Position numbers and translations under genes: made by a program. A model generated the notes under the pieces. The model ran no database searches. It was not told where the DNA came from and worked only from the letters and a program-made list of their open reading frames with translations. Source: a virus. Taken from it: a DNA stretch of 41,477 nt. Shown piece after piece: positions 23,212 to 29,425 of this stretch (position 1 is the stretch's first letter; every line of letters starts with the position of its first letter). The stretch covers positions 1-41,477 of IMG/VR virus record IMGVR_UViG_3300042882_000689, one strand, 5' to 3'.

Positions 23212-23757
23212 TTATTCGTGCCTAACGAACTCGCCGTGGAGCTGCTCGCGGAGTTGCTTGGCGTAGGCCGCGGCGTCTTCTAAGCGGCGAAAGTATTTCC
23301 TGTGCTTGGCGCCGTTGATGCTGACTGAGGCCGTGTAGCCACTTCCATTACGCCGCACGCCTTTGACTCCGGTCTTGTTGTCCCGCCGGATGCCCGCGTT
23401 GTGAGCATTAGCGATAGCGGAACACTCCCGAAGATTGACAATTCTGTTGTCCGTTTTGACGCAATTGATGTGGTCGCAACACGGCGTTGGCCAGCGGCCG
23501 TAATACAGAGCAAAGGCAACACGGTGCGCCGCAAGGTTCGTCTTATTAAACTGCAGCTGGCTGTAGCCGCGGCCGTTTGTGCTGCCGGTAATTTGTCCGA
23601 CCCGCGCTCGTTGCCCTAATGACTTCTTCCACCGCAAAACCCCAGTCTCCGGGTCGTAATCCAAATACTCCCGCAACTCCTCAATGGTCGGCCTCGCCTT
23701 GGCCGCTGCAGGCAGCTGTTGGCCGCTAAGCTCTGGAACGTGCGCGCAGTCCTTCAT
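23212..23757 (-). CDS. HNH homing endonuclease with AP2 domain
   Basis: 181 aa. The N-terminal segment (YDPETGVLRWKKSLGQRARV) and HNH core CDHINCVKTDNRIVNLRECS (~92-111), then SAIANAHNAG, identify an HNH_3 nuclease. The C-terminal TGVKGVRRNGSGYTASVSIN (~128-147), then RRLEDAAAYAKQLREQLHGE, is an AP2/ERF-like DNA-binding domain, the standard pairing in mobile phage endonucleases. The start overlaps the upstream stop (ATGA). Confidence 0.85.
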   Translation of the reverse strand: MKDCAHVPELSGQQLPAAAKARPTIEELREYLDYDPETGVLRWKKSLGQRARVGQITGSTNGRGYSQLQFNKTNLAAHRVAFALYYGRWPTPCCDHINCVKTDNRIVNLRECSAIANAHNAGIRRDNKTGVKGVRRNGSGYTASVSINGAKHRKYFRRLEDAAAYAKQLREQLHGEFVRHE

Positions 23758-24020
23758 CGCAAAATCCTCCCCTTGTGCCGACGCAGCAGCGGCCGCACCG
23801 CTTCAATGCCCTGGTCCGTCTCAAAGATATTCAAGTGCGGCCCCTTGATCGCCCGGGCAATCTTGGTCATGCCCATGTCTAGGAGCACGCCAGACAGCCA
23901 AGGGTCGCGGCTCTGGACATGCCAGTAGTCGCCTACCTGCCACGCACAAAGGGTAGTGGACGTGCCGGGGATTAAACCCGGAGCGGGCTTACGAGGTTTG
24001 CGCTGCTGCACGGTGGCCAC
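23754..24020 (-). CDS. Hypothetical protein
   Basis: 88 aa, GTG start at 24020. A basic N-terminus (QQRKPRKPAPG) precedes a compact region (WQVGDYWHVQSRDPWLSGVL, then IFETDQGIEAVRPLLRRHKG). No known domain; it may bind nucleic acid. Lies in the early operon between an HTH gene and a homing endonuclease. Confidence 0.55.
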   Translation of the reverse strand: MATVQQRKPRKPAPGLIPGTSTTLCAWQVGDYWHVQSRDPWLSGVLLDMGMTKIARAIKGPHLNIFETDQGIEAVRPLLRRHKGRILR

Positions 24021-24031
24021 GTCCGAATGAG

Positions 24032-24235
24032 TTAGAGCGAGTAGCAGGCGAATCGCTTGCCGTTCCTGCGCAGCGTCCGGCTACGCACCTTGATGCCTTC
24101 CTGCCGCATCTCCTCGATGCGAGCAGCCAGCCGCATGCACCCAAAGCGGGTGAGGGCTGAGATTGCGGTCAGTCCGCGGCCGGTGCGCAGGTAGCGCAGG
24201 ATGCGGTTGGTCTGGTTCTTGGTGTTTGTGCTCAT
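24032..24235 (-). CDS. Small helix-turn-helix protein
   Basis: 67 aa. NRILRYLRTGRGLTAISALT, then RFGCMRLAARIEEMRQEGIK, matches the short phage HTH domain (HTH_39 type) that typically reads ILxxLxxGxxLTxxxAxxxFGxxRL and ends in a wing. It probably binds DNA as a regulator of early genes. The start overlaps the stop of a 37-aa gene (ATGA). Confidence 0.75.
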   Translation of the reverse strand: MSTNTKNQTNRILRYLRTGRGLTAISALTRFGCMRLAARIEEMRQEGIKVRSRTLRRNGKRFACYSL

Positions 24236-24345
24236 GGTTTAGTCTTGGTTGAAATGCGCCGGCAGATCGTCAGCAGTGCATCCACAGGGATGCATGGCCG
24301 GGTGCCGTGGTAGTTGCGGGCGGGGAGTTGGCTTGGGACGGTCAT
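24232..24345 (-). CDS. 37-aa micro-protein
   Basis: Starts MTVPSQLPARNYHGTRPCIP and ends in a short basic helix. GGAGG lies 7 bases before the ATG, and both ends overlap neighbouring genes by 4 bases, which strongly suggests translation. Two cysteines, no known motif. Confidence 0.6.
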   Translation of the reverse strand: MTVPSQLPARNYHGTRPCIPVDALLTICRRISTKTKP

Positions 24346-25883
24346 GTGGTCGCCTCCATCAGCTCGCTAACGAGAACTCGGAAGGCTCGCTCTGCGGTGG
24401 CCGGGACAACTCCATTGCCGAGGAGTCGCAGCTCATCGGTGCGATTGTCTGTGGAGACGTGCAGGACGGCATCGTCCAGCCGATGGGTAAGCCCATCAGC
24501 GTCTCGACCCAGCGGGGGTTGAGCTTGCCGGTCGCCCTCGCTTCCACCTCCACATTCAGTTGCTTGTATTGAACTATGGTTGGATCTCGATGACCGCTCT
24601 TGTGGTCTTTCGCTTGCGGCGTTGCCCATTGCTCCCGCTTCGCTTGATCCGCCAGCGGAATGCCGCCCTTGTTGTTCGGCCGGCTGCTCTCCGTTGCTCC
24701 AGTGCGAGGAGTGCTCCACAGGTCGCCCTTCTTGTGTTTCGCATGGACAAACTCCGCTAGGGTTGCTTGGCCCACTTCCATCCGCTTGATGTTGCTGTCC
24801 GCATTCGGACTGCTCTTCCAGTCGCAGGTGCGTGGCGTTGGAAAGTCCTGAGCCTTCACCTGCTCCTGCATCACCGCAATCGGCAATGGTCGATGCAAGT
24901 TGATGCCCTCTGCTTCCTTCCGGTGATATCTCGCCGTCCATGTCTCCAGCGATTCGTTCACTGAGCCGTCCAGACTTCTTGCTGTCGGCCACAACCCTTG
25001 GCGGCTCCCAAGCGAACTGCTGCTCGCCAGGGCGGCTTGGCCATGGACAGCCTCCCGCAACTGCGTGCCTTTTGGTCTGCTCAATCGCTTCTCTGTCAAG
25101 CAAGCGCCCATCGAATCCGTTGTCTGCACTGTCGGCCAATTCGCCGCATCTCTCCCATGCACCACGCTCACCGCCTGCCCAAGCGTCTGCTCCGACATGT
25201 TGGGCCGCGACGGTGGATGCGTGCCCGTTATAGTATCCTTCCAGTCCCGCGCATTGGCTGTCGGCCAATTCTTCTGCTCGTCCACTACCGCATCGCTCAA
25301 GTAGCGTTGCCCCTTGCCAGTTTTGTCGTAGTAGGCTCCACGCTCGTTGCTCCCCATGTGCATCGTAGGCCAAGATGAAGACCCGCTTCCGCTGGTGAGG
25401 CGCGCCGCATTCACTCGCTGACGCCACGCACCACGTCGTTCTGTAACCCATTCCTGCCAAGTCTTCGATAACGTCGGACAGCCCCAACGAGATATGTCCC
25501 TCGACGTTTTCAAAGAAACAGACACCTGGTCGCATGAGAGCAATTCCGGCTGATATGTAGGGCCAGAGGTGTCGTGGGTCTTCGGCGCCGAGTCGCTTGC
25601 CGGCTGCGCTAAACGGCTGGCACGGGTAGCCGCCAGAGAGGATGTCCACGCGGCCGTGAAACTCGGACCATGGGAAGGTTTTAAGATCCGTCCAGATAGG
25701 AGCTGGGTCCAAGAGTCCCGCTTCCATTTTAGAGACCAAGTTCGCGCAGGCGAAGGCTTCGATCTCACTAAAAGCGATTGTGCGCAGGCTTGGGATTGCT
25801 CGGCTAAGTCCGAGATCAATGCCTCCGTATCCGGCACAAAGGCTGACGTGTGTAACTGGCGAGGCAGAATCCACATGGCTCAT
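24342..25883 (-). CDS. C5 cytosine DNA methyltransferase
   Basis: 513 aa. Motif I SLCAGYGGIDLGL (14-26), motif IV GGYPCQPFS with nucleophile C88, motif VI ENVEGH (125-130), motif VIII QRKRVFIL (164-171) and the closing motif RLLGNGVVPATAERAF (~483-498) are all present. It transfers a methyl group from S-adenosylmethionine to carbon 5 of cytosine, probably protecting phage DNA from host restriction. The variable target-recognition region (~180-470) is long, glycine/serine-rich and carries repeated LADS, VADS or LSNA words. That region is also read in a second frame. AGGAGG lies 4 bases before the ATG. Confidence 0.9.
   Translation of the reverse strand: MSHVDSASPVTHVSLCAGYGGIDLGLSRAIPSLRTIAFSEIEAFACANLVSKMEAGLLDPAPIWTDLKTFPWSEFHGRVDILSGGYPCQPFSAAGKRLGAEDPRHLWPYISAGIALMRPGVCFFENVEGHISLGLSDVIEDLAGMGYRTTWCVASASECGAPHQRKRVFILAYDAHGEQRAWSLLRQNWQGATLLERCGSGRAEELADSQCAGLEGYYNGHASTVAAQHVGADAWAGGERGAWERCGELADSADNGFDGRLLDREAIEQTKRHAVAGGCPWPSRPGEQQFAWEPPRVVADSKKSGRLSERIAGDMDGEISPEGSRGHQLASTIADCGDAGAGEGSGLSNATHLRLEEQSECGQQHQADGSGPSNPSGVCPCETQEGRPVEHSSHWSNGEQPAEQQGRHSAGGSSEAGAMGNAASERPQERSSRSNHSSIQATECGGGSEGDRQAQPPLGRDADGLTHRLDDAVLHVSTDNRTDELRLLGNGVVPATAERAFRVLVSELMEATT
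24359..25876 (-). CDS. Overlapping +1-frame gene nested in the methyltransferase gene
   Basis: A 505-codon open frame wholly inside the methyltransferase gene. Its ATG at 25876 lies 7 bases after the methyltransferase ATG and 11 bases after the same AGGAGG. Its second half has repeated W-[PSA]-T words (NWPTANARDWKD, NWPTVQTTD, LWPTARSLDG, LWSTPRTG, QWATPQAKD) and ends with LNPRWVETLMGLPIGWT. I know both features from phage and bacterial proteins linked to C5 methyltransferases, so this frame looks selected. The first half is largely the shadow of the catalytic domain. Function is unknown; target recognition or an antirestriction partner are guesses. Confidence 0.6.
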   Translation of the reverse strand: MWILPRQLHTSAFVPDTEALISDLAEQSQACAQSLLVRSKPSPARTWSLKWKRDSWTQLLSGRILKPSHGPSFTAAWTSSLAATRASRLAQPASDSAPKTHDTSGPTYQPELLSCDQVSVSLKTSRDISRWGCPTLSKTWQEWVTERRGAWRQRVNAARLTSGSGSSSWPTMHMGSNERGAYYDKTGKGQRYLSDAVVDEQKNWPTANARDWKDTITGTHPPSRPNMSEQTLGQAVSVVHGRDAANWPTVQTTDSMGACLTEKRLSRPKGTQLREAVHGQAALASSSSLGSRQGLWPTARSLDGSVNESLETWTARYHRKEAEGINLHRPLPIAVMQEQVKAQDFPTPRTCDWKSSPNADSNIKRMEVGQATLAEFVHAKHKKGDLWSTPRTGATESSRPNNKGGIPLADQAKREQWATPQAKDHKSGHRDPTIVQYKQLNVEVEARATGKLNPRWVETLMGLPIGWTMPSCTSPQTIAPMSCDSSAMELSRPPQSEPSEFSLAS

Positions 25884-26020
25884 GCGTCCTCCTCAACCAG
25901 CCCCTCAAGCACCGGATCAAAAGGAATGCCCAGCCGGTCGCACGCATCCTCAGCGGCGTTCCAAATATCAGCTTCACGCTGCTCGTCATCACAGCGGTCG
26001 TCGTAATTGGGCTCGCTCAC
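25880..26020 (-). CDS. 46-aa acidic micro-protein
   Basis: GTG start at 26020 overlapping the preceding stop (GTGA); the stop overlaps the methyltransferase ATG. Reads MSEPNYDDRCDDEQREADIW and ends EGLVEEDA; about a third of residues are acidic. Small acidic phage proteins can be DNA mimics or antirestriction factors, but nothing here proves that. The methyltransferase ribosome site lies inside its last codons, so the two are coupled. Confidence 0.55.
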   Translation of the reverse strand: MSEPNYDDRCDDEQREADIWNAAEDACDRLGIPFDPVLEGLVEEDA

Positions 26021-26322
26021 TTGGCACCGCCCTTCCACTGGAAGACGGCCGTGTGCGCCTCTGCCAGCGCATCAAACTTATCCTGCGAGTCGTCGCCAAG
26101 GTGCGCCGTGTACAGGAGCTTCTTAACCAACTCCCTCGCTGCGTTGCGCTCCTTGGCCAGTCGGAGGAGCGGCGAGTTAAGGCCGGGTGCCTGCTCGGCC
26201 AACTGCACTGCGATGTCTGCAGTAGCCTCCGCAAGCCACTTGGCATCGCCCAGGCATTCGGTGTCGCCGCACTCGCAGAGAGCTTCGGGTGCGTAGGGTT
26301 GGTCGATGCGCAGGTCGATCAT
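26017..26322 (-). CDS. Hypothetical helical protein with CECGDTEC motif
   Basis: 101 aa. A small cysteine cluster (CECGDTECLG, ~16-25) precedes a long helical part (AKERNAARELVKKLLYTAHL). The cysteines may bind metal. Coupled at both ends by ATGA/GTGA overlaps. No function recognised. Confidence 0.55.
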   Translation of the reverse strand: MIDLRIDQPYAPEALCECGDTECLGDAKWLAEATADIAVQLAEQAPGLNSPLLRLAKERNAARELVKKLLYTAHLGDDSQDKFDALAEAHTAVFQWKGGAK

Positions 26323-26444
26323 CGCCGTCCTCCGATTCGGTTGATGGCGTTGAAGGCAACGAAGCCGACGACGAGCAGGACAACGAGCGACACGAAGGTC
26401 GCGTCGGTGAGGTAGCTAAGAACTTCCAGTGGTGTGGGTGTCAT
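26319..26444 (-). CDS. 41-aa single-span membrane protein
   Basis: Reads MTPTPLEVLSYLTDATFVSL then a valine-rich hydrophobic span and the basic end INRIGGRR. Both ends overlap neighbours (ATGA), showing it is part of the early operon. An early phage membrane micro-protein; superinfection exclusion is one possibility, not shown. Confidence 0.55.
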   Translation of the reverse strand: MTPTPLEVLSYLTDATFVSLVVLLVVGFVAFNAINRIGGRR

Positions 26445-26680
26445 AGTTGTGGTGTGTTGGTTTGTTTTTCAGCCTGTCCACATGTGTCCACATGGCAGAC
26501 ATTGAAAGTGCGATCAGCAATGAAAGCATCAAGTGCCCGGACGCTGATCCGCGTGCCGCGCTGCGGGCCGACCTTGAACGCTGGCAACTCGCCGCTGGCG
26601 ATGAAGCCGCGGAGCCTTGAATTGCGAACGCGCAGGGCTTGCGCGGCTTCGCTGACAGTCAATGCAAGGTGGGCGTGCAT
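26441..26680 (-). CDS. Excisionase-like HTH_17 protein
   Basis: 79 aa from the ATG at 26680. LTVSEAAQALRVRNSRLRGF, then IASGELPAFKVGPQRGTRIS, is the winged helix (MerR/excisionase type) pattern: HTH, wing, then RALDAFIAD. It is the first gene of the leftward early operon and faces the rightward regulator gene, so it may act as excisionase, as a Cro-like switch protein, or both. Its 3' part holds a tandem TGTCCACATG repeat (26475-26494). No ribosome site precedes the start. Confidence 0.7.
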   Translation of the reverse strand: MHAHLALTVSEAAQALRVRNSRLRGFIASGELPAFKVGPQRGTRISVRALDAFIADRTFNVCHVDTCGQAEKQTNTPQL

Positions 26681-26787
26681 GCGTGGAGATTCGCAGACAG
26701 TTGTGGACAGCGCAAGACATATTTTCGCAAGCCGTGAAGCCAAGACCCTATTTGACAAATGTCCCAAAGTGTCCCTAAGTAAATTCT
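26681..26787. promoter_or_regulatory. Divergent switch region
   Basis: 107 bp between two divergent regulators. It contains TGTGGACA (26702-26709), the palindrome ATTTGACAAAT (26750-26760) with a perfect -35 TTGACA (26752-26757) for the rightward gene, and ATGTCCCAA (26759-26767), the exact inverse of TTGGGACAT at 27101-27109. A weak -10 (TAAGTA, 26776-26781) would start RNA at about the ATG of the rightward gene, giving a leaderless message like lambda cI. The leftward promoter is not clear. Confidence 0.5.
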
Positions 26788-27039
26788 ATGAAAACCAACA
26801 AACGACTGGTCGGCGCCCGGAGATCGGTGCACGCCAACCTAAGTAGCGGCAACCATGCGCGGCTCCTACGCCACGCCGAGGCCGCTAATCTCAGCGCATC
26901 CAAGTATGCCGGCGTTGCCGTGGACTTCCTCTTGGACCTCGAGGAAGCATTCGGCGGCCCGCTGACAGAACAGTTCCGGCGCATGCTGATTAACTCGTCC
27001 AACAAGGCCCAGGTCGCCCTCAAGAAGTTGCTGGCGTAA
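26788..27039 (+). CDS. Ribbon-helix-helix-like regulator candidate
   Basis: 83 aa, one of only four rightward genes. After a basic start (MKTNKRLVGARRS), VHANLSSGNHARLLRHAEAA, then NLSASKYAGVAVDFLL, has the strand-helix-turn-helix spacing of Arc/CopG-type repressors. No ribosome site lies before the ATG, which fits a leaderless message. As the only regulator on this strand it is the best candidate for the lysogenic repressor, though no classical CI-type protein is present. Confidence 0.55.
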   Translation: MKTNKRLVGARRSVHANLSSGNHARLLRHAEAANLSASKYAGVAVDFLLDLEEAFGGPLTEQFRRMLINSSNKAQVALKKLLA

Positions 27040-27062
27040 GTCGCTGGGGATTAGCCTTTAGA

Positions 27063-27091
27063 AACTATCTTCAATTTGGCTGAAAATAGTT
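27063..27091. promoter_or_regulatory. Imperfect dyad between rightward genes
   Basis: AACTATCTTCA and TGAAAATAGTT pair at 10 of 11 positions around a 7-base loop and abut another TGTGGACA word (27091-27098). It could be a terminator without a T-run, or an operator controlling the gene at 27160. Apart from this dyad and the repeated words, the 120-bp gap shows only a weak TTGACG box. Confidence 0.35.
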
Positions 27092-27159
27092 GTGGACAGA
27101 TTGGGACATGGTTGATAGGTTGACGACAGATCCGCAAGGGTCCGTAAGAAACACACCAC

Positions 27160-27492
27160 ATGAATACACACACCACACTACAAGTTGCGCTGCCAGCCTA
27201 CGCTGACATCGCCAACGAAACCGTAGCCCTTCGCCGCACGGCGGACGGCTACGAGACGCCGGATGGACGCTACCAGTTCATCCGCACATCGTACGCCAGC
27301 AGCGGTCGCAATGGCTGCTGGAAAGACGCTTGGCACGTTCGCCGCATCAATCCGGCCAGCGCGCTCGGCTACGTCAAAGTCTGCACCTTCGAGGACCGCC
27401 TCAAGGACTGCCGGTTTGAAGTGTTCTATGACCTCGTCGGCGACCTGCCGGACGAGCAGCAGGACATCGTTGATCAACTTGTTGCCGCCTAA
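27160..27492 (+). CDS. Hypothetical protein of the rightward operon
   Basis: 110 aa, starting MNTHTTLQVALPAYADIANE. A compact alpha/beta protein with many aromatic and charged residues (TPDGRYQFIRTSYASSGRNG) and an acidic helical end (GDLPDEQQDIVDQLVAA). No known domain. Expression from the prophage is likely because it is read with the regulator strand. Confidence 0.55.
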   Translation: MNTHTTLQVALPAYADIANETVALRRTADGYETPDGRYQFIRTSYASSGRNGCWKDAWHVRRINPASALGYVKVCTFEDRLKDCRFEVFYDLVGDLPDEQQDIVDQLVAA

Positions 27493-27493
27493 C

Positions 27494-27721
27494 ATGACCA
27501 CACGCATCATCCGCAAATCGGCAACGATCCGCGAGCTGCCGACCGGCTGGCTCGCAAAGGAGCGCGGCGCCACCTACAAGACAGCGCATGCCGCATTGCA
27601 GGCGACTCGCCGCGAGGATCGTGCTATCACCCGAGGCATGCCGTCATCAGCGGTAGTCCGCATCATCAACTGGGAGCCAACCACAGCCGTTGGCCGCTCC
27701 GTAGTTTTGGCCCTGCAATGA
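27494..27721 (+). CDS. Small basic hypothetical protein
   Basis: 75 aa; ATG one base after the previous stop, stop overlapping the lipoprotein start (ATGA). MTTRIIRKSATIRELPTGWL is followed by an alanine/arginine-rich helix (YKTAHAALQATRREDRAITR). Basic, possibly DNA binding. No domain recognised. Confidence 0.55.
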   Translation: MTTRIIRKSATIRELPTGWLAKERGATYKTAHAALQATRREDRAITRGMPSSAVVRIINWEPTTAVGRSVVLALQ

Positions 27722-28089
27722 GAACGCTCACGCTCCTCGCCAGCCTATTCCTCGCCGCCTGCGCGACAACGCCGGAGCCCAAGCCCTTTGTGCCCACCGC
27801 ACCCAAAGCTCGAGCCATGGCCGTCCACAGCATTCCCACCGGCATGATGGTCATGGTGAACGAAGAGTGGGTCGGCATAACGCCGTGCGTCATCATGCTC
27901 CCGGCGGACAGCAACGGCGGATTCACTGGTCCGCTGACCATCATCGACGCCGTGCCGATCACCGGCGGCATGCAGTCCACCAAGATGTGGTGGCAGAGGC
28001 AGCGGATTCCCTCAAGGGTGGTCTTCACGCTGCCCTGGGCGCCGCCGCAGCCGGCGAAGAAGGCGGATCTTGTGGTGCCCGCGGTGTAG
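27718..28089 (+). CDS. Predicted lipoprotein, possible lysogenic conversion factor
   Basis: 123 aa. MRTLTLLASLFLAACATTPE is a classic lipoprotein signal with lipobox LAAC (C15). The mature part holds a PEGA-like stretch (VHSIPTGMMVMVNEEWVGIT, then PCVIML) known from surface lipoproteins. It is read from the prophage-side operon, far from the lysis genes, so it likely modifies the lysogen's envelope, for instance blocking superinfecting phages. This last role is inferred. Confidence 0.75.
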   Translation: MRTLTLLASLFLAACATTPEPKPFVPTAPKARAMAVHSIPTGMMVMVNEEWVGITPCVIMLPADSNGGFTGPLTIIDAVPITGGMQSTKMWWQRQRIPSRVVFTLPWAPPQPAKKADLVVPAV

Positions 28090-28116
28090 GTATTGCCGGA
28101 GAATAATCCATTTTGG

Positions 28117-28159
28117 CTACAGAGAGGAATTGCGGCAGTTTCGCGGGGTCTCTCTGTAG
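28117..28159. terminator. Stem-loop between convergent operons
   Basis: CTACAGAGAG (28117-28126) and CTCTCTGTAG (28150-28159) are perfect complements around a 23-base loop. An outer pair TGCCGGA (28094-28100)/TCCGGCA (28174-28180) nests around it. It lies exactly between the converging lipoprotein and integrase genes. There is no T-run, so termination may need a factor. Confidence 0.5.
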
Positions 28160-28169
28160 AATTGTACCC

Positions 28170-29264
28170 TTAATCCGGCAGCTCAACCCGCTGATCCATG
28201 GTCGCGTAGTGCCGCTCGGTCGTGCTGCTCGTTGTGTGCCCAAGGAACCGCGACACGGTTGAGATCCGGCCAGTGGCGTTGAGCAGGTCGCTGCCCGCCT
28301 GCTTGCGTAGGCAGTAGAGCAAGTCCTTGCGCCCGGGCAGGAACTCCCGAAGCCAGTTGTTCATGATGCGCATGCACCAGTTGTGGCGTGTGTACGTTGT
28401 CCCTCCGGGCACCATGTAGTCATCAGCCTCCAGCAGCTCCGCGGCGACCGCATCGGGGAGCACAATCTGCCGCTGCCGCCGGCTGCCGGTCTTGAGCGTG
28501 AAGCCCTCGTCCGGCCGCTGCACAAGTAGCAGCTCATGCTTGCCGCCCCGCTTTTCGATCCAGCCCTTCCGGCAGGCCGCAATCTCAGTCGGCGTCATGC
28601 CGCAGCGTCGGGCCAGCAGGAACGCCCTGCGAATCCCGCCGCCAGCCAGCTTGCTCTTCTCCTCTAAGGTTGCCAGCACGTCCGCGGTGAGGGGAACGAA
28701 GGCGTCAAGGTTCGCCCGGATGCCGGTCTTGGCGGTCGCATCGCGGAACTCAGCGAGGTCCGGCAAGTCAAAGCCCTCCCAGTCATTCGCTCGGCAGAAG
28801 ACTGCGCGCCCCATGGCGAGGTTGGTCTTCTGCGAGGCCGGCGCCAGCTGCGTCTTGCGCAGGAAGTCGGAGACCAGCTTGCGGTTGAGGCGGGTGAGGG
28901 GAAGCGCGCGGAGTTTCTCCCGGTCGGTGACACCCAGGCTGTCCCGCAGGACAACGAGCAGCGCGTTGACGTTGTCCTTGCGGGAATCTACCTTGCTTGT
29001 CTGCAAGTAATGATCGCACGCCGCACCAATCGATTCGGAGGAAGTCTTCCGGGCATGATCCTTGAGCGCAGCCAGTCCAGCCGTGGCGGTCTGCTCAAGG
29101 ATGGCCTTGGCCTTGGCGCGCGCCATAGCGATGTCCTCGGTGGCCAGACTGAGACGCTGCCGGGTCAGCGAGGAGGGATGCCGGAACTGCAGCTGCCAGA
29201 ACGGAGACTTGCCGACCTTGTAGAGTGTTCCGGTCAGTCCGCGGTGCTTGATGGTGGTGTCCAT
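28170..29264 (-). CDS. int: Tyrosine integrase
   Basis: 364 aa from the ATG at 29264, chosen for its AAGGA site 7 bases upstream; an earlier start at 29315 lies in the repeat region. The N-terminal part has arm- and core-binding character (KHRGLTGTLYKVGKSPFWQL; SIGAACDHYLQ). The catalytic part shows ARRCGMTPTEIAAC with the first arginine, YCLRKQAGSDL with the second (histidine of the HxxR box replaced by tyrosine), LGHTTSS and the nucleophile in RHYATMD. It would recombine attP at 29.4 kb with a host tRNA-Thr gene. Confidence 0.92.
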   Translation of the reverse strand: MDTTIKHRGLTGTLYKVGKSPFWQLQFRHPSSLTRQRLSLATEDIAMARAKAKAILEQTATAGLAALKDHARKTSSESIGAACDHYLQTSKVDSRKDNVNALLVVLRDSLGVTDREKLRALPLTRLNRKLVSDFLRKTQLAPASQKTNLAMGRAVFCRANDWEGFDLPDLAEFRDATAKTGIRANLDAFVPLTADVLATLEEKSKLAGGGIRRAFLLARRCGMTPTEIAACRKGWIEKRGGKHELLLVQRPDEGFTLKTGSRRQRQIVLPDAVAAELLEADDYMVPGGTTYTRHNWCMRIMNNWLREFLPGRKDLLYCLRKQAGSDLLNATGRISTVSRFLGHTTSSTTERHYATMDQRVELPD

Positions 29265-29291
29265 GGCCGCATCCTTACGGCCCGCGGAATG

Positions 29292-29354
29292 GTCTGTCAA
29301 TACGAGTCTGACCAAAGTCTGTCAGAGTCTGACCACAGTCTGTCCGATAGTCTG
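29292..29354 (+). repeat. Six phased GTCTG repeats, putative integrase arm sites
   Basis: GTCTG starts at 29292, 29306, 29317, 29327, 29338 and 29350, spacings 14, 11, 10, 11 and 12 bp, nearly one helical turn each. The longer unit is AGTCTGACCA or AGTCTGTC. They lie 28-90 bp upstream of int and 72 bp from the tRNA-like core, where integrase arm-type or Xis sites are expected. They may also autoregulate int. Confidence 0.65.
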
Positions 29355-29425
29355 GCAGAAACAATCGATCTTACGGACCTTCTCGGTCGCTTACGGAACA
29401 GTCTCTACAGTAGAATTTGGGGAAC

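Noticed and set aside
24342-25883. A frameshifted, broken methyltransferase with its middle in another frame
   Set aside because: Frame 0 is open throughout and contains both early and late catalytic motifs, so no frameshift is needed.
28117-28190. An attachment site at the 3' end of int, from loose similarity to 29399-29445
   Set aside because: The similarity is short and gapped; the tRNA fragment at 29426 is a far better core and the stem-loop here is explained by convergent transcription.
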